From: Candidatus Brocadiaceae bacterium
Lineage (GTDB): Bacteria; Planctomycetota; Brocadiia; SM23-32
Length of the DNA: 41,531 nucleotides
NCBI GenBank assembly: GCA_003551305.1
Contig: PUMJ01000080.1
Span: forward strand, 1 to 41,531
Direction: 5' to 3'
The position numbers and the translations under genes were made by a program. The notes under the pieces were generated by a model. That model made no database searches, was not told the origin of the DNA, and saw only the letters and a program-made list of their open reading frames with translations. Position 1 is the first letter of the stretch, and each line of letters begins with the position of its first letter. This document shows, one piece after another, positions 15,698 to 23,941 of this stretch.

Positions 15698-16387
15698 ATG
15701 CGCATAACAAGCGGCAACAGGGGGTTCACCCTGCTGGAGATGCTGGTGGCCACAACGCTGATGGCCATCCTGGCGGGGTCCCTCTACGCCACCCTCAGCG
15801 CGGGCTTCCGCGGCCGCCGCACCGCGGAGGCCGCCCTCGAGCCGCCCCGCCGCGCGGCCGCCGCCCTTGACCTGATGGGCGCGGACCTGGAAAGCGCCGT
15901 GCCCCCCACGGGCATCCTGGCGGCCGACTTCATAGGCACAGAGGAGCGTGGTGACCTCGGAGAACCGGCGGATGCGGTGCTGTTTCACGCCATGACGCAG
16001 GACCAGTCCGGCGCCACCCCGCCCTTCCCCATACGCAGGGTGGAGTTCGCCCTCGCCACCGACGCACGCACCGGCGAGACCATGCTGCTGCGACGTTCCA
16101 TCTTCAACCTGCTGGCCCCCGAGCAGCCCGAACCCATCGAAGAGATCCTCTGCCGGGGCGTGCGCGCCCTCGAGCTGGCCTACTATGACGGACAGGACTG
16201 GGTGGCGAGCTGGGACTCGGCCGCTGCCGGCGATGTGCTGCCCCGGGCCGTCCGCTTGACGTTGCGCCTGCACGTGGAAGACCGCGACGAGGGCTACGAG
16301 CTGTCCCGAGTCTTCGCCCTGCCCTGCGGCTCCCGCCCCCGGCAAGCCGAGGGCGGCCAGGCCCGGATGGGAGGTGGAGACCGATGA
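15698..16387 (+). CDS. gspJ: Minor pseudopilin GspJ
   Basis: This 229-residue pseudopilin has the site G9/FTLLEMLVA with Glu14 at +5. The C-terminal two thirds form a larger beta-rich domain (RRVEFALATD, ALELAYYDGQDWVASWD, PRAVRLTLRL), the hallmark of GspJ. It starts one base after the gspI stop and overlaps gspK by four bases. Its C-terminal ~20 residues are Gly/Arg-rich and lie outside the fold. Confidence 0.88.
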   Translation: MRITSGNRGFTLLEMLVATTLMAILAGSLYATLSAGFRGRRTAEAALEPPRRAAAALDLMGADLESAVPPTGILAADFIGTEERGDLGEPADAVLFHAMTQDQSGATPPFPIRRVEFALATDARTGETMLLRRSIFNLLAPEQPEPIEEILCRGVRALELAYYDGQDWVASWDSAAAGDVLPRAVRLTLRLHVEDRDEGYELSRVFALPCGSRPRQAEGGQARMGGGDR

Positions 16388-17712
16388 ACCGCCTCGCTGC
16401 TGCCGACAACCGCCGGGGGACCGTCCTGATCGTCACCATGTGGATAGTGCTTGCGCTGTCCGGCCTTGTGCTGGTCTTCTGCCAGTGGGCGCGTGTGGAG
16501 GCCCTCGCCTCGGCCAACCGCCGCTCGGCCATCCAGGCCGACGCCATCGCCCGCGGAGCCCTGCAGTATGTGCTCGCCTCGGTGGACGGCGCCAACGGCC
16601 GCCTGGAAGAACTGGACGAACTCGACTGGCAGCAGCGACAGGTCGGCGACGGCTTCTTCTGGGTGCTCCGCGCCAACCTGGAAGACGACGGGCAGCTTCA
16701 CTTCGGCCTGAGGGACGAAGCGGCCAGCATCAACCTCAACTCCGCTTCCTCCGAGATGCTGCTGAAGATACCCGGGATGACCGCCGAACTGGCCGACGCC
16801 ATCATCGAATGGCGCCAGAGCGGTAACGGCCCGGGGACCGCGGGCACCGAGAGCGAATACTACCTGCTGCGCGACATGCCCTACTACATCAAGGACGGCC
16901 CCTTTGAGGCCGTCGAGGAGGTGCTGCTGCTGCGGGGCGCAACAGAGGAACTGCTCTACGGCGACGACAGGAACCGCAACGGCATCCTGCACCTCAGCCG
17001 GGACGCCTCCCGCAGCGGCCCGCTGCAGAGGGGGCTGCTCGACTACGCCACCGTCTACAGCATCGAGCCCAACACCGACGCCGAGGGCCGCGAGCGCATT
17101 AACGTCAACTCCCGCGACACAGGCGACCTGGCCGACCTGCTGCGGCAGGCTATACCGGACGACCGTGTCTTCAGCATCCTGGAGAGGGTGCGCCGGCGCC
17201 GGCCGTTTGAGAACGTGCTGGATTTTTACTTCCGCATCGGGCTCCGGCCGGAAGAGTTCCGCCCCATAGCCGACCGCCTGACCACCGTGGACCGGGAAGA
17301 GTTGATAGGGCTGGTCAACGTCAACACGGCCCCACGCGACGTGCTGATGTGCCTGCCGCAACTGGACGAGAGCGACGTGGACGCCCTGCTGAACCGACGG
17401 GAGGCCCCCGACACGGACCTGAGCAGCATCGCCTGGGTGGCCGAGGCCCTGCCGCAGGAGAAGGCCGTCGTCATCGGCTCACACATCACCGCCAGATCCT
17501 ACCAGTTCTCGGCCAACATAGTGGCCGTCAGCGAGGACGGCCGCGCCTACCGTCGTTACCTGGCCGTGGTGGACACCCGCCACGGCACCCCGCGCGTGCT
17601 GCGCTGGCAGCCTTTGACGCACCTGGGCTGGCCCCTGGAACGCGAGATACTGGACGCCCTGCGAGGCGGCGAGTTCACCCCACACACTCATACGTTAGCG
17701 AGCTACCGATGA
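16384..17712 (+). CDS. gspK: Minor pseudopilin GspK
   Basis: This 442-residue protein is the largest pseudopilin. It has the atypical processing site R-R-G12/TVLIVTMW, which lacks the +5 glutamate, as is normal for GspK. A hydrophobic helix runs to about residue 34. Two helix-hairpin-helix-like segments characterise the family: INLNSASSEMLLKIPGMTA (116-134) and VNVNTAPRDVLMCLPQLDE further on. GspK caps the pseudopilus tip and may contact cargo. The start overlaps gspJ and the stop overlaps gspL, both as ATGA. Confidence 0.9.
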   Translation: MNRLAAADNRRGTVLIVTMWIVLALSGLVLVFCQWARVEALASANRRSAIQADAIARGALQYVLASVDGANGRLEELDELDWQQRQVGDGFFWVLRANLEDDGQLHFGLRDEAASINLNSASSEMLLKIPGMTAELADAIIEWRQSGNGPGTAGTESEYYLLRDMPYYIKDGPFEAVEEVLLLRGATEELLYGDDRNRNGILHLSRDASRSGPLQRGLLDYATVYSIEPNTDAEGRERINVNSRDTGDLADLLRQAIPDDRVFSILERVRRRRPFENVLDFYFRIGLRPEEFRPIADRLTTVDREELIGLVNVNTAPRDVLMCLPQLDESDVDALLNRREAPDTDLSSIAWVAEALPQEKAVVIGSHITARSYQFSANIVAVSEDGRAYRRYLAVVDTRHGTPRVLRWQPLTHLGWPLEREILDALRGGEFTPHTHTLASYR

Positions 17713-19106
17713 TCGGCAGACGCAGACACCTGGGAGTTGCCGTCGGCCAGCGGCTCGTCGTCGCCGCCGAGGTGGAGGCAGCGGGCGGCGCACGCCGCGT
17801 CCGACGGGTTGAGCAGTTCGCTCTGCCCGAAGATCTCTCCTGGGAGGAGCCCGGCAAGGTGGGCGAGCTTCTGGGCGCCTGGCTGCGCAAGAGCGGGCTG
17901 GCCCGGGACGCGGTGGTGGGCATCTCCGCCCGCTGGCTGGTCACCGCCCGGCACGAGTTGCCGCCGGCCGAGCGCGAGGCGCTGGTGGGTCTGCTGCGCC
18001 TGGCCGCCGAGAGGGCTTTCTCGCTGCCGCGCGAGCAACTGCTCTGCGACTATGCCTCCGCCCCGCCCGAAAATACGGCCGGCGAAGCCCTGCTGGTCGG
18101 CGCCCGGCGCGAGCGCGTCGAGGCCGCCATCGAGGCCGTCCGGGCCGGCGGATGCCGCGTGCGGGCCGTCACGGCAACCGCGGCTGTCCTGGCGCATGTC
18201 GGCTCGCCCCTGCCGGACAGCGTCACCGCTCGCCTCGAGGACGACGGAGCGGAGATAACGCTCACCCGCAGCGCCTCCCTGCGGGCCATCAGGCACGTGG
18301 CCTTCTCCCCTGAAGACACTGACCCGACGCGCGCCCTGCACCTCGGGATACGGTCCGTCCTGGCCAACGTCCCCTCGGCCATCGAGCAGGTGCGCCTCTA
18401 CGGCAGCAGCGCCCTGAACGAGGCGAGCGTGTCCGGACTGTGCGTGCGCCTGGGACTGGAACCGGAACGCGACCCGCCCCTGCCCGTCGAGGGTCTGGAG
18501 GAAGCGGCCGCGCAGGCTGAGTTGCCCGCCGGTCGGGTTGTGCCCGCCGTGGCGCTCGGCCTGGCCGGCTTCGAGCGCACCCTCATCCCCTTCGACTTGA
18601 GCGAACCCCGGCTGGCCCGCCGGCCGGAACGCCGCTGGAGCCGCGTCGCCGGCTGGGCCGCCTTCGTGGTGGTGGTGCTGCTGGCCGCCCTCGGCGCACT
18701 GGCCCTGGACAGGCGGGCCATCAGCCGCGAAGTGGCCGAGCTGCGAGCCCGCCGACAGAGCGTGGAACCGTCCCTGGAGTCCGCCCGCCGGCTGGTGGAG
18801 ACCGTCAGCACGGCCCGGGGCTGGTACGACCAGCGCCCGCCTTTCCTGGACTGCCTCCGCGCGATTACCCTGGCCTTTCCGGAGGAAGGGCGCAGCATGT
18901 GGGCCGCCAGCCTCGCCGTGCAGGAGGATATGCGCGGCGTGCTCTCCGGCCGGGCCACCTCCGACCAGCCCGTGCTGGACGTGCTTGAGAACCTGAAAGC
19001 CTCCGGCCAGTTCAACGACGTGAAACTGCTCTACATACGCGAGACTCGCGGCGCGGGAGGCGAAATCGCTTTCGCCATCACATACACGTACTCCGGAGCC
19101 GAATAG
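17709..19106 (+). CDS. gspL: GspL-type assembly protein (PilM-like plus PilN-like halves)
   Basis: This 465-residue protein joins a cytoplasmic actin-like PilM/GspL domain (1-292, with LVGARRERVEAAIEAV, the family's segment between subdomains) to a PilN-like part: a short IPFDLSEPRLA lead (293-303), one transmembrane helix (313-333) and a periplasmic ferredoxin-like domain (about 350-465). In T2SS, GspL links GspE in the cytoplasm to GspM in the periplasm. The gene order (after gspK, before gspM) agrees. Sequence similarity to canonical GspL is low by eye, and the layout fits a fused PilM-PilN equally well. Confidence 0.8.
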   Translation: MIGRRRHLGVAVGQRLVVAAEVEAAGGARRVRRVEQFALPEDLSWEEPGKVGELLGAWLRKSGLARDAVVGISARWLVTARHELPPAEREALVGLLRLAAERAFSLPREQLLCDYASAPPENTAGEALLVGARRERVEAAIEAVRAGGCRVRAVTATAAVLAHVGSPLPDSVTARLEDDGAEITLTRSASLRAIRHVAFSPEDTDPTRALHLGIRSVLANVPSAIEQVRLYGSSALNEASVSGLCVRLGLEPERDPPLPVEGLEEAAAQAELPAGRVVPAVALGLAGFERTLIPFDLSEPRLARRPERRWSRVAGWAAFVVVVLLAALGALALDRRAISREVAELRARRQSVEPSLESARRLVETVSTARGWYDQRPPFLDCLRAITLAFPEEGRSMWAASLAVQEDMRGVLSGRATSDQPVLDVLENLKASGQFNDVKLLYIRETRGAGGEIAFAITYTYSGAE

Positions 19107-19110
19107 CCAC

Positions 19111-19671
19111 ATGACCCTCTCCAGACGAGAAACCGTCATTGCCGTCATCGCCGCGCTGGCGGTGGCCTTGCTCGTCAGCCAGCGCTACATCATCTCCCCG
19201 CTGCGGACAGGCCGCGCGGACCTCGAATACCAGCATCTGCAGCTGACCCATGAGCTGGAAGAGAGCGCCCGCGTCTTCGAACAGCAGCGCCGGATGGCCC
19301 GGCGGTGGCAGGAGATGACCGCCGGCGGACTCGCCTCCGACCCCTCCACCGCCGAAGGACGCATCCTGCAGGCCGTCCGCGACTGGGCCCAGCAGGCCGG
19401 GCTGGCCCTCACCTCGGTGCAGCCCGAACGCAGCCGGCAGGAGGACACTCTGGGCGAGATCATTGTCACAGCCTCCGGCACGGGCAGAATGAGCGCCGTA
19501 TCCCGCTTCCTCTGGCTGGCCGAGACCACTGCCCTGCCCCTGCGCGTGCAGGAGATCCAGCTCGGCGCACGCACTGACGGAGAGGACGACCTGTCCCTCC
19601 AGTTGAAACTCTCCACACTCTATGCGGCCGGCAGCCTGCCGGAGGCGGCCGGCACGGGAGGCGCGCCATGA
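19111..19671 (+). CDS. gspM: GspM/PilO-like inner-membrane protein
   Basis: This 186-residue bitopic protein has an N-terminal helix (residues 8-28), a coiled-coil stretch (about 34-72) and a periplasmic ferredoxin-like domain (about 85-170, ILQAVRDWAQQAGLALTSV). This is the standard layout of GspM or PilO, which pair with GspL or PilN. The identification rests on layout and position rather than strong sequence motifs. It overlaps the following gspC-like gene by four bases. Confidence 0.75.
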   Translation: MTLSRRETVIAVIAALAVALLVSQRYIISPLRTGRADLEYQHLQLTHELEESARVFEQQRRMARRWQEMTAGGLASDPSTAEGRILQAVRDWAQQAGLALTSVQPERSRQEDTLGEIIVTASGTGRMSAVSRFLWLAETTALPLRVQEIQLGARTDGEDDLSLQLKLSTLYAAGSLPEAAGTGGAP

Positions 19672-20255
19672 GAAGACCCTTCCCACTGTTGGTGGCCCTG
19701 GCGCTCTTGTGCGGGCCGGCGGCCCTCGCCCTGGCCGGTTCCGACCCGGCGGAGCGAAGCTGGGAGGACTACCAGGTGCTGATGGAGCGGAACATCTTCT
19801 CCAGGGCGCGCGGCCCCCGCCCGGCGCGCCAGGAGCAGCCCCAGAGACAAGAGGAAGCGCCCCCGCCGCGGGAACGGTTCCTCATCTTGCGCGGCGTCAT
19901 CCGACGCGGAGGCCAGTTCATCGCCATCGTCGAAGACATGAGCGCCGGCAGCACCATGCACGTGCGCCGGGAAGAGACGCTGCTGAACGGCCACATCAGC
20001 GAGATAACGCTCAACGGCATTACATACACCGACGCCGAGGGGCGGGAACTCAACGTCCTCGTCGGCAAGAATCTGGACGGGGCAGCGGCGGTCCCTGCCG
20101 CCGACCCCGACGAATCGCCGGAGGAGGCCCCCCCTGCCGCCACCCCCGACGAATCGCCGGAGGAGGCCCCCCCTGCCGACGACGCACCCGAGGACGAGGA
20201 CACGGATATTCTGGAAAGACTCAGACAAAGACGAATGAGGGAGCTGGGACAATGA
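19668..20255 (+). CDS. gspC: Short GspC-like protein with an acidic repeat tail
   Basis: This 195-residue protein occupies the slot before gspD. It begins with a signal-peptide-like segment (PLLVALALLCGPAALALA). Residues 33-48 read YQVLMERNIFSRAR, the N-x-F lead that precedes the homology region in GspC, and residues 70-135 form a small beta domain (FLILRGVIRRGGQFIAIVED and LNGHISEITLNGITY). GspC normally adds a transmembrane anchor and a PDZ or coiled-coil end; here the end is an acidic Pro/Glu/Asp-rich tail with a duplicated 13-residue unit (DESPEEAPPA...). It probably links the secretin to the inner-membrane platform. PilP-like is an alternative. Confidence 0.6.
   Translation: MRRPFPLLVALALLCGPAALALAGSDPAERSWEDYQVLMERNIFSRARGPRPARQEQPQRQEEAPPPRERFLILRGVIRRGGQFIAIVEDMSAGSTMHVRREETLLNGHISEITLNGITYTDAEGRELNVLVGKNLDGAAAVPAADPDESPEEAPPAATPDESPEEAPPADDAPEDEDTDILERLRQRRMRELGQ
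20105..20178 (+). repeat. 39-bp in-frame tandem duplication in the gspC-like gene
   Basis: A unit containing CGACGAATCGCCGGAGG recurs with a period of 39 bases (first copy about 20105-20139, second about 20144-20178). The copies look nearly identical over about 33 bases, which suggests a recent duplication by slippage. It encodes DESPEEAPPA twice within an acidic linker and keeps the frame, so it changes tail length only. Confidence 0.85.
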
Positions 20256-22390
20256 CCGAACCGATACACAATCGCAGTCGTTTCGCCCGCGCACGGGTCT
20301 TCACCCCCGCCATGGCGGTCATGGTGGTCGCCGCCCTGGCGCTGGGCGCGGGATTGTGCCGGGCCCAGGCCGATGAGTCGTCCCCCGAGCGGCCCCCGGC
20401 CGCAGCGGAGGATTCCGGCATACTGTTGAACTTCCGGGACGCCCCCATCATGACGGTGCTGGAGCACCTTTCCGAGGAGGCCGGCCTCATCATCGTCGAA
20501 GAGGCCGCCGTCGAAGGCCGCATCACGGTGATAAGCCGCCAGCCCCTGAGCCTGCAGGAGGCGGTCTCGCTGCTCAACACCGTGCTGGGCGAGAAAGGCT
20601 ACGCCACCGTGCGGAGGGGGCGCGTGCTGAGGATAGTCCGTCGCCAGGACGCCAAGCAGGAGAGCATCCCCGTCCATGCCGGCGCCGACCCCGGCGTGAT
20701 CGAGCCGAACGACGACCTGCGCACCCAGATCATTCCGCTCAAGTTCGCCGACGCCACGCAGGTGCGCGAGGACCTCTCACCCCTCGTCCCCGCCTACGCC
20801 GAGCTGTCCGCCAATGCCAGCAGCAACTCACTCATCCTGACCGACACCGGCGCCAACGTGCGCCGCATCGTCGAGATAGTCCGGGCCCTGGACACGCACA
20901 TGGCCACGGTGGCGGAGGTGCGAGTCTTCCAGCTCACCTATGCCGACGCCCGGCAGACAGCCGAGCTGGTCAACCGGGTCTTCCAGGTGGAGGAAGCCCA
21001 GGGCCAGGACGGCCGGGCAGCGGTGCGCCGGGCCTTTGCCGCCCGCTTCGGCGGCCGACAGCAGGAAGAAACCCCGGAGACTGCCAGCCGCGCCCCCAGG
21101 ATCAACGCCTCGGCCGACGAACGCACCAACAGCGTGGTCGTCAGCGGTCCGGCCGACACCCTGGAGGTGGTCGCCGGCGTCATCGAGAACCTCGACTCCA
21201 ACCCCGTCGAGGAAGAGTCTGTGCTGCTCTACCGGCTCAAGAACGCCCAGGCGTCGCGCCTCGCCCCGCTGCTGAACGAGCTGTTCGGCCAGAACGACCA
21301 GGCCACCGCCGCCCGGCGCACCGAGGGCCAGACCCGCACGGAGAGGCGCGAGGCGTTCATGGCCCGTCTGGCTCAGGCCACTACCGACACGACGCGCGCT
21401 GCCGCCGGCCTCAGCGGCTCCGTCCACGTCGTGGCCGACGAAGACACCAACTCGCTCCTCATCCGGACCCAACCGGCCAACTTCGAGCGCCTCCAGAGCA
21501 TCATCGCCGACCTGGACCGCCCCGTCCCGCAGGTGCTCATCAAGGTGCTCATCGCGGAGGTCACCTGGAGTGATGAAACGGATCTGGGCGTGGAGTTCAC
21601 AATACTCAGTTCGGATGTCCTCGGCGAAGAGGGCGCGGTGGAGACCGACTTCGGCCTGGGCTGGGAGAGTGAAGGGCTCTTCTTCCGCGCATTCCGCGGG
21701 GATCTGAACGCCCTGCTGCGCGCCTTCCAGCAGGTGGGCAAGCTCGACGTGCTGTCCCGCCCGCAGATACTGACCAGCGACAACCAGACGGCCACCATAA
21801 CCGTCGGCCAGGAGGTGCCCTTCATCGTCAGCTCCCGTATCACCGAGACCGGCCAGACCATCAACACCATCCAGTACGAGGACATCGGCATCATCCTGGA
21901 GGTCACCCCACACATCAATCCCGACGGGCTGGTCATCATGGACATCCACCCGGAGATATCCCAGACCACCGCCGAGACCGTGCCTATATCCGAGACGGTC
22001 AACGCCGCCGTCTTCGCCAAGCGCGCCGCCAGCACGCGCGTCTCGATCATGGACGGCCACACCATCGTCATCGGCGGCCTGATGGAAGACCGCATCAGCT
22101 CGCGGGTCACGAAGGTCCCCCTCCTGGGCGACATCCCGCTGTTGGGCGCGCTGTTCCGACGCACCAACGAGGCCACCGAGAAGACCGAGCTGCTCATCTT
22201 CCTGACCCCCCACGTCGCTTCGGATGCTACGGAGCTTCAGGGCATGTCGGAAGACGAGCTGTCCGGCGCTAAGATCGTGCCCCAGGCGGTCGCGCCGGGC
22301 GTGTTCCAGGAGCACATGGAGGGGCTGCGCCGCGGCGCCCGCCCCGTCCCACAGGCGCAGCAGGAGCCAACGGAGATGGAGACACCCTGA
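20252..22390 (+). CDS. gspD: Type II secretion secretin GspD
   Basis: This 712-residue outer-membrane channel protein starts with a signal peptide (hydrophobic 20-35, cleavage after AQA40). Periplasmic N-domains follow: N0 (about 56-131, ILLNFRDAPIMTVLEHLSEE), N1 (about 157-214), N2 (about 222-315, with an inserted Arg/Gln-rich loop at 250-280) and N3 (about 323-422, also with a long insert at 350-385). The secretin core (about 425-655) has VPQVLIKVLIAEV, VGQEVPFIVSS and the signature VPLLGDIPLLGALFRR (622-637). About 55 residues follow the core and could hold a pilotin-binding or disordered tail. It overlaps the gspC-like gene by four bases. In the outer membrane it forms the gated multimeric pore. 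Confidence 0.95.
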   Translation: MTEPIHNRSRFARARVFTPAMAVMVVAALALGAGLCRAQADESSPERPPAAAEDSGILLNFRDAPIMTVLEHLSEEAGLIIVEEAAVEGRITVISRQPLSLQEAVSLLNTVLGEKGYATVRRGRVLRIVRRQDAKQESIPVHAGADPGVIEPNDDLRTQIIPLKFADATQVREDLSPLVPAYAELSANASSNSLILTDTGANVRRIVEIVRALDTHMATVAEVRVFQLTYADARQTAELVNRVFQVEEAQGQDGRAAVRRAFAARFGGRQQEETPETASRAPRINASADERTNSVVVSGPADTLEVVAGVIENLDSNPVEEESVLLYRLKNAQASRLAPLLNELFGQNDQATAARRTEGQTRTERREAFMARLAQATTDTTRAAAGLSGSVHVVADEDTNSLLIRTQPANFERLQSIIADLDRPVPQVLIKVLIAEVTWSDETDLGVEFTILSSDVLGEEGAVETDFGLGWESEGLFFRAFRGDLNALLRAFQQVGKLDVLSRPQILTSDNQTATITVGQEVPFIVSSRITETGQTINTIQYEDIGIILEVTPHINPDGLVIMDIHPEISQTTAETVPISETVNAAVFAKRAASTRVSIMDGHTIVIGGLMEDRISSRVTKVPLLGDIPLLGALFRRTNEATEKTELLIFLTPHVASDATELQGMSEDELSGAKIVPQAVAPGVFQEHMEGLRRGARPVPQAQQEPTEMETP

Positions 22391-22426
22391 CGGGCCGGAA
22401 CTCAGCATGACACCGGGTTTCAGGCA

Positions 22427-22449
22427 CGCCCCGGGGGAGGCACAGGGCG
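22427..22449. terminator. Weak inverted repeat between gspD and the MFS gene
   Basis: CGCCC (22427-22431) can pair with GGGCG (22445-22449) across a 13-base loop in the 79-base gap between convergent stops. There is no T-run on either side. It is the only candidate I see for ending the long secretion operon. Confidence 0.22.
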
Positions 22450-22469
22450 CTTATTCGTCCCGAACGCGA

Positions 22470-23708
22470 CTACGTGGCTCGCGGCTCGGGCACCGCGAAA
22501 AAGAGGGCCCATCCGGCCGCCGACAGCACACCGCACACGACGAACATGCCCCGGTAATCGAGCACCCCTCCCTCCAGAAGCGCGCCGATAACGGGCGGCA
22601 CCACCGCCGCCCCCAGCGTCAGGACCACGTGGGAGACCGCCGTGTAGCTCGGTCGGCGCTCGCGCCCCGCGTAACGGAACACCGCCGGGAAGAGCGCCGC
22701 AATCCGCGCCCCGAACGCCATGCCCAGCAGGCTGAACGCCACCGAGACCGTGAACGGGTCCCGGGAACTCCAGGCCACCGCCGCCGCCCCCACCGTGAAC
22801 AGGGGGAAGACCCGGAAGGGAGCTATAGGGCCCAGCCGGTCGCTCAGGGAACCGCCGACAAACGCCCCCACCGCCGAGGCCCCGAAGAAGAACAACGTGA
22901 ACGTGCCCGCCACCTCCGCGCCCACGTCAGGGTAGGTAAGGCCGTACTTAGCCAGGAACGCGGCCACGGTCATAATCGGCAGGTCGAACAAGAGCGCAGC
23001 GAGCATGAAACGGCGGAAGTCGCGGCGCCGGAACAAAATCCACGCCAGACCCTTGAAATACTCCGTCCAGCGCGTGCCGCTATGGTTGGGCAGCCCCTCT
23101 GCCGGCTCCTCGTGCACCGGCAACAGCGTCAGGAAGGACAGCGCGTAGAAAACGATGGCCACGCCCGTGATGATCTGGTAGCGCTGGGGCGAAGGGAAAG
23201 CCGCCATGACCCGCCCGATGAAAAAGTGCCCCAGCGTGATGCCCAGCACGCCGGACGTCATCCAGCGGATGCCCAGTATCTTGCCCCATATCCGCTCGGG
23301 GGCCGTCTTGGCGAACCAGTCCGACCAGACCGGCATGATCATCCCGCTCCCAAGGCTGTTGACCGCCAGCACCACAAAAAACACGATCAAGGTGAAGGGC
23401 GAGCCCCAGTGGAGGAACAGCGACGCGAAAAACACCAGCCACCCGACCCGCTGCAGCGCCGCGCACAGCAGTACGCGCCCCTTCTTGTGCGCCAGCCCTT
23501 CCACCGCCTTCGCGTGGAAGAGCTGCGGCAGCAAGGTGCCCACCGACAGGATGAACGGCACCAGCCCCAGCAACAGGTCCGAGTCCTTCAACTCGGTGAT
23601 CATCTGGGGTATCGTCACCTGATAGCTCAGCACCACCAGCGCGGCGCAGAAGAAGAGCCCGTCCAGTACGTGGAGAACCGTGTTTCTGGTTGAGACGTCG
23701 GCGGACAC
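22470..23708 (-). CDS. Major facilitator superfamily transporter
   Basis: This hydrophobic protein of about 413 residues has around twelve transmembrane helices split 6+6 by a cytoplasmic loop near residues 195-215 (LPVHEEPAEGLPNHSG). An MFS motif A-like turn is visible in the second half (GGSLSDRLGP). The substrate cannot be read from sequence; the divergent arrangement with secreted glycan-active enzymes makes sugar or oligosaccharide uptake a fair guess only. I chose the GTG at 23708, with GGAG six bases upstream (VSADVSTRN). An open upstream extension to 23765 is rich in Arg/Pro and lacks a ribosome site. Confidence 0.8.
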   Translation of the reverse strand: MSADVSTRNTVLHVLDGLFFCAALVVLSYQVTIPQMITELKDSDLLLGLVPFILSVGTLLPQLFHAKAVEGLAHKKGRVLLCAALQRVGWLVFFASLFLHWGSPFTLIVFFVVLAVNSLGSGMIMPVWSDWFAKTAPERIWGKILGIRWMTSGVLGITLGHFFIGRVMAAFPSPQRYQIITGVAIVFYALSFLTLLPVHEEPAEGLPNHSGTRWTEYFKGLAWILFRRRDFRRFMLAALLFDLPIMTVAAFLAKYGLTYPDVGAEVAGTFTLFFFGASAVGAFVGGSLSDRLGPIAPFRVFPLFTVGAAAVAWSSRDPFTVSVAFSLLGMAFGARIAALFPAVFRYAGRERRPSYTAVSHVVLTLGAAVVPPVIGALLEGGVLDYRGMFVVCGVLSAAGWALFFAVPEPRAT

Positions 23709-23846
23709 TGCTGACTCCAACCGGCGAGAAGGGGGAAGACGGCCGCGGCCCTTTTGAACCCGCAAAGGCTAACGCAAACGCCCGCCCGTGGCAACGTACA
23801 CTGCCGGCGGGCCCTGAAGCGCCCCCCGACCGGCGCGAGCACCACT

Positions 23847-23875
23847 TTGACAGCGCGCCCCGAAAAGCGTACCTT
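23847..23875 (+). promoter_or_regulatory. Candidate sigma-70 promoter for the GH2-like gene
   Basis: A perfect TTGACA (23847-23852) is followed after 17 bases by TACCTT (23870-23875), a poor -10. Transcription would begin near 23882, leaving a leader of about 60 bases before the ATG at 23942. Confidence 0.4.
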
Positions 23876-23941
23876 GCAGGGCACACGGATGGGAAGATGC
23901 GGGGAACACCGCTCACGTTCAACTTGTCGGAGAACCGTCGC

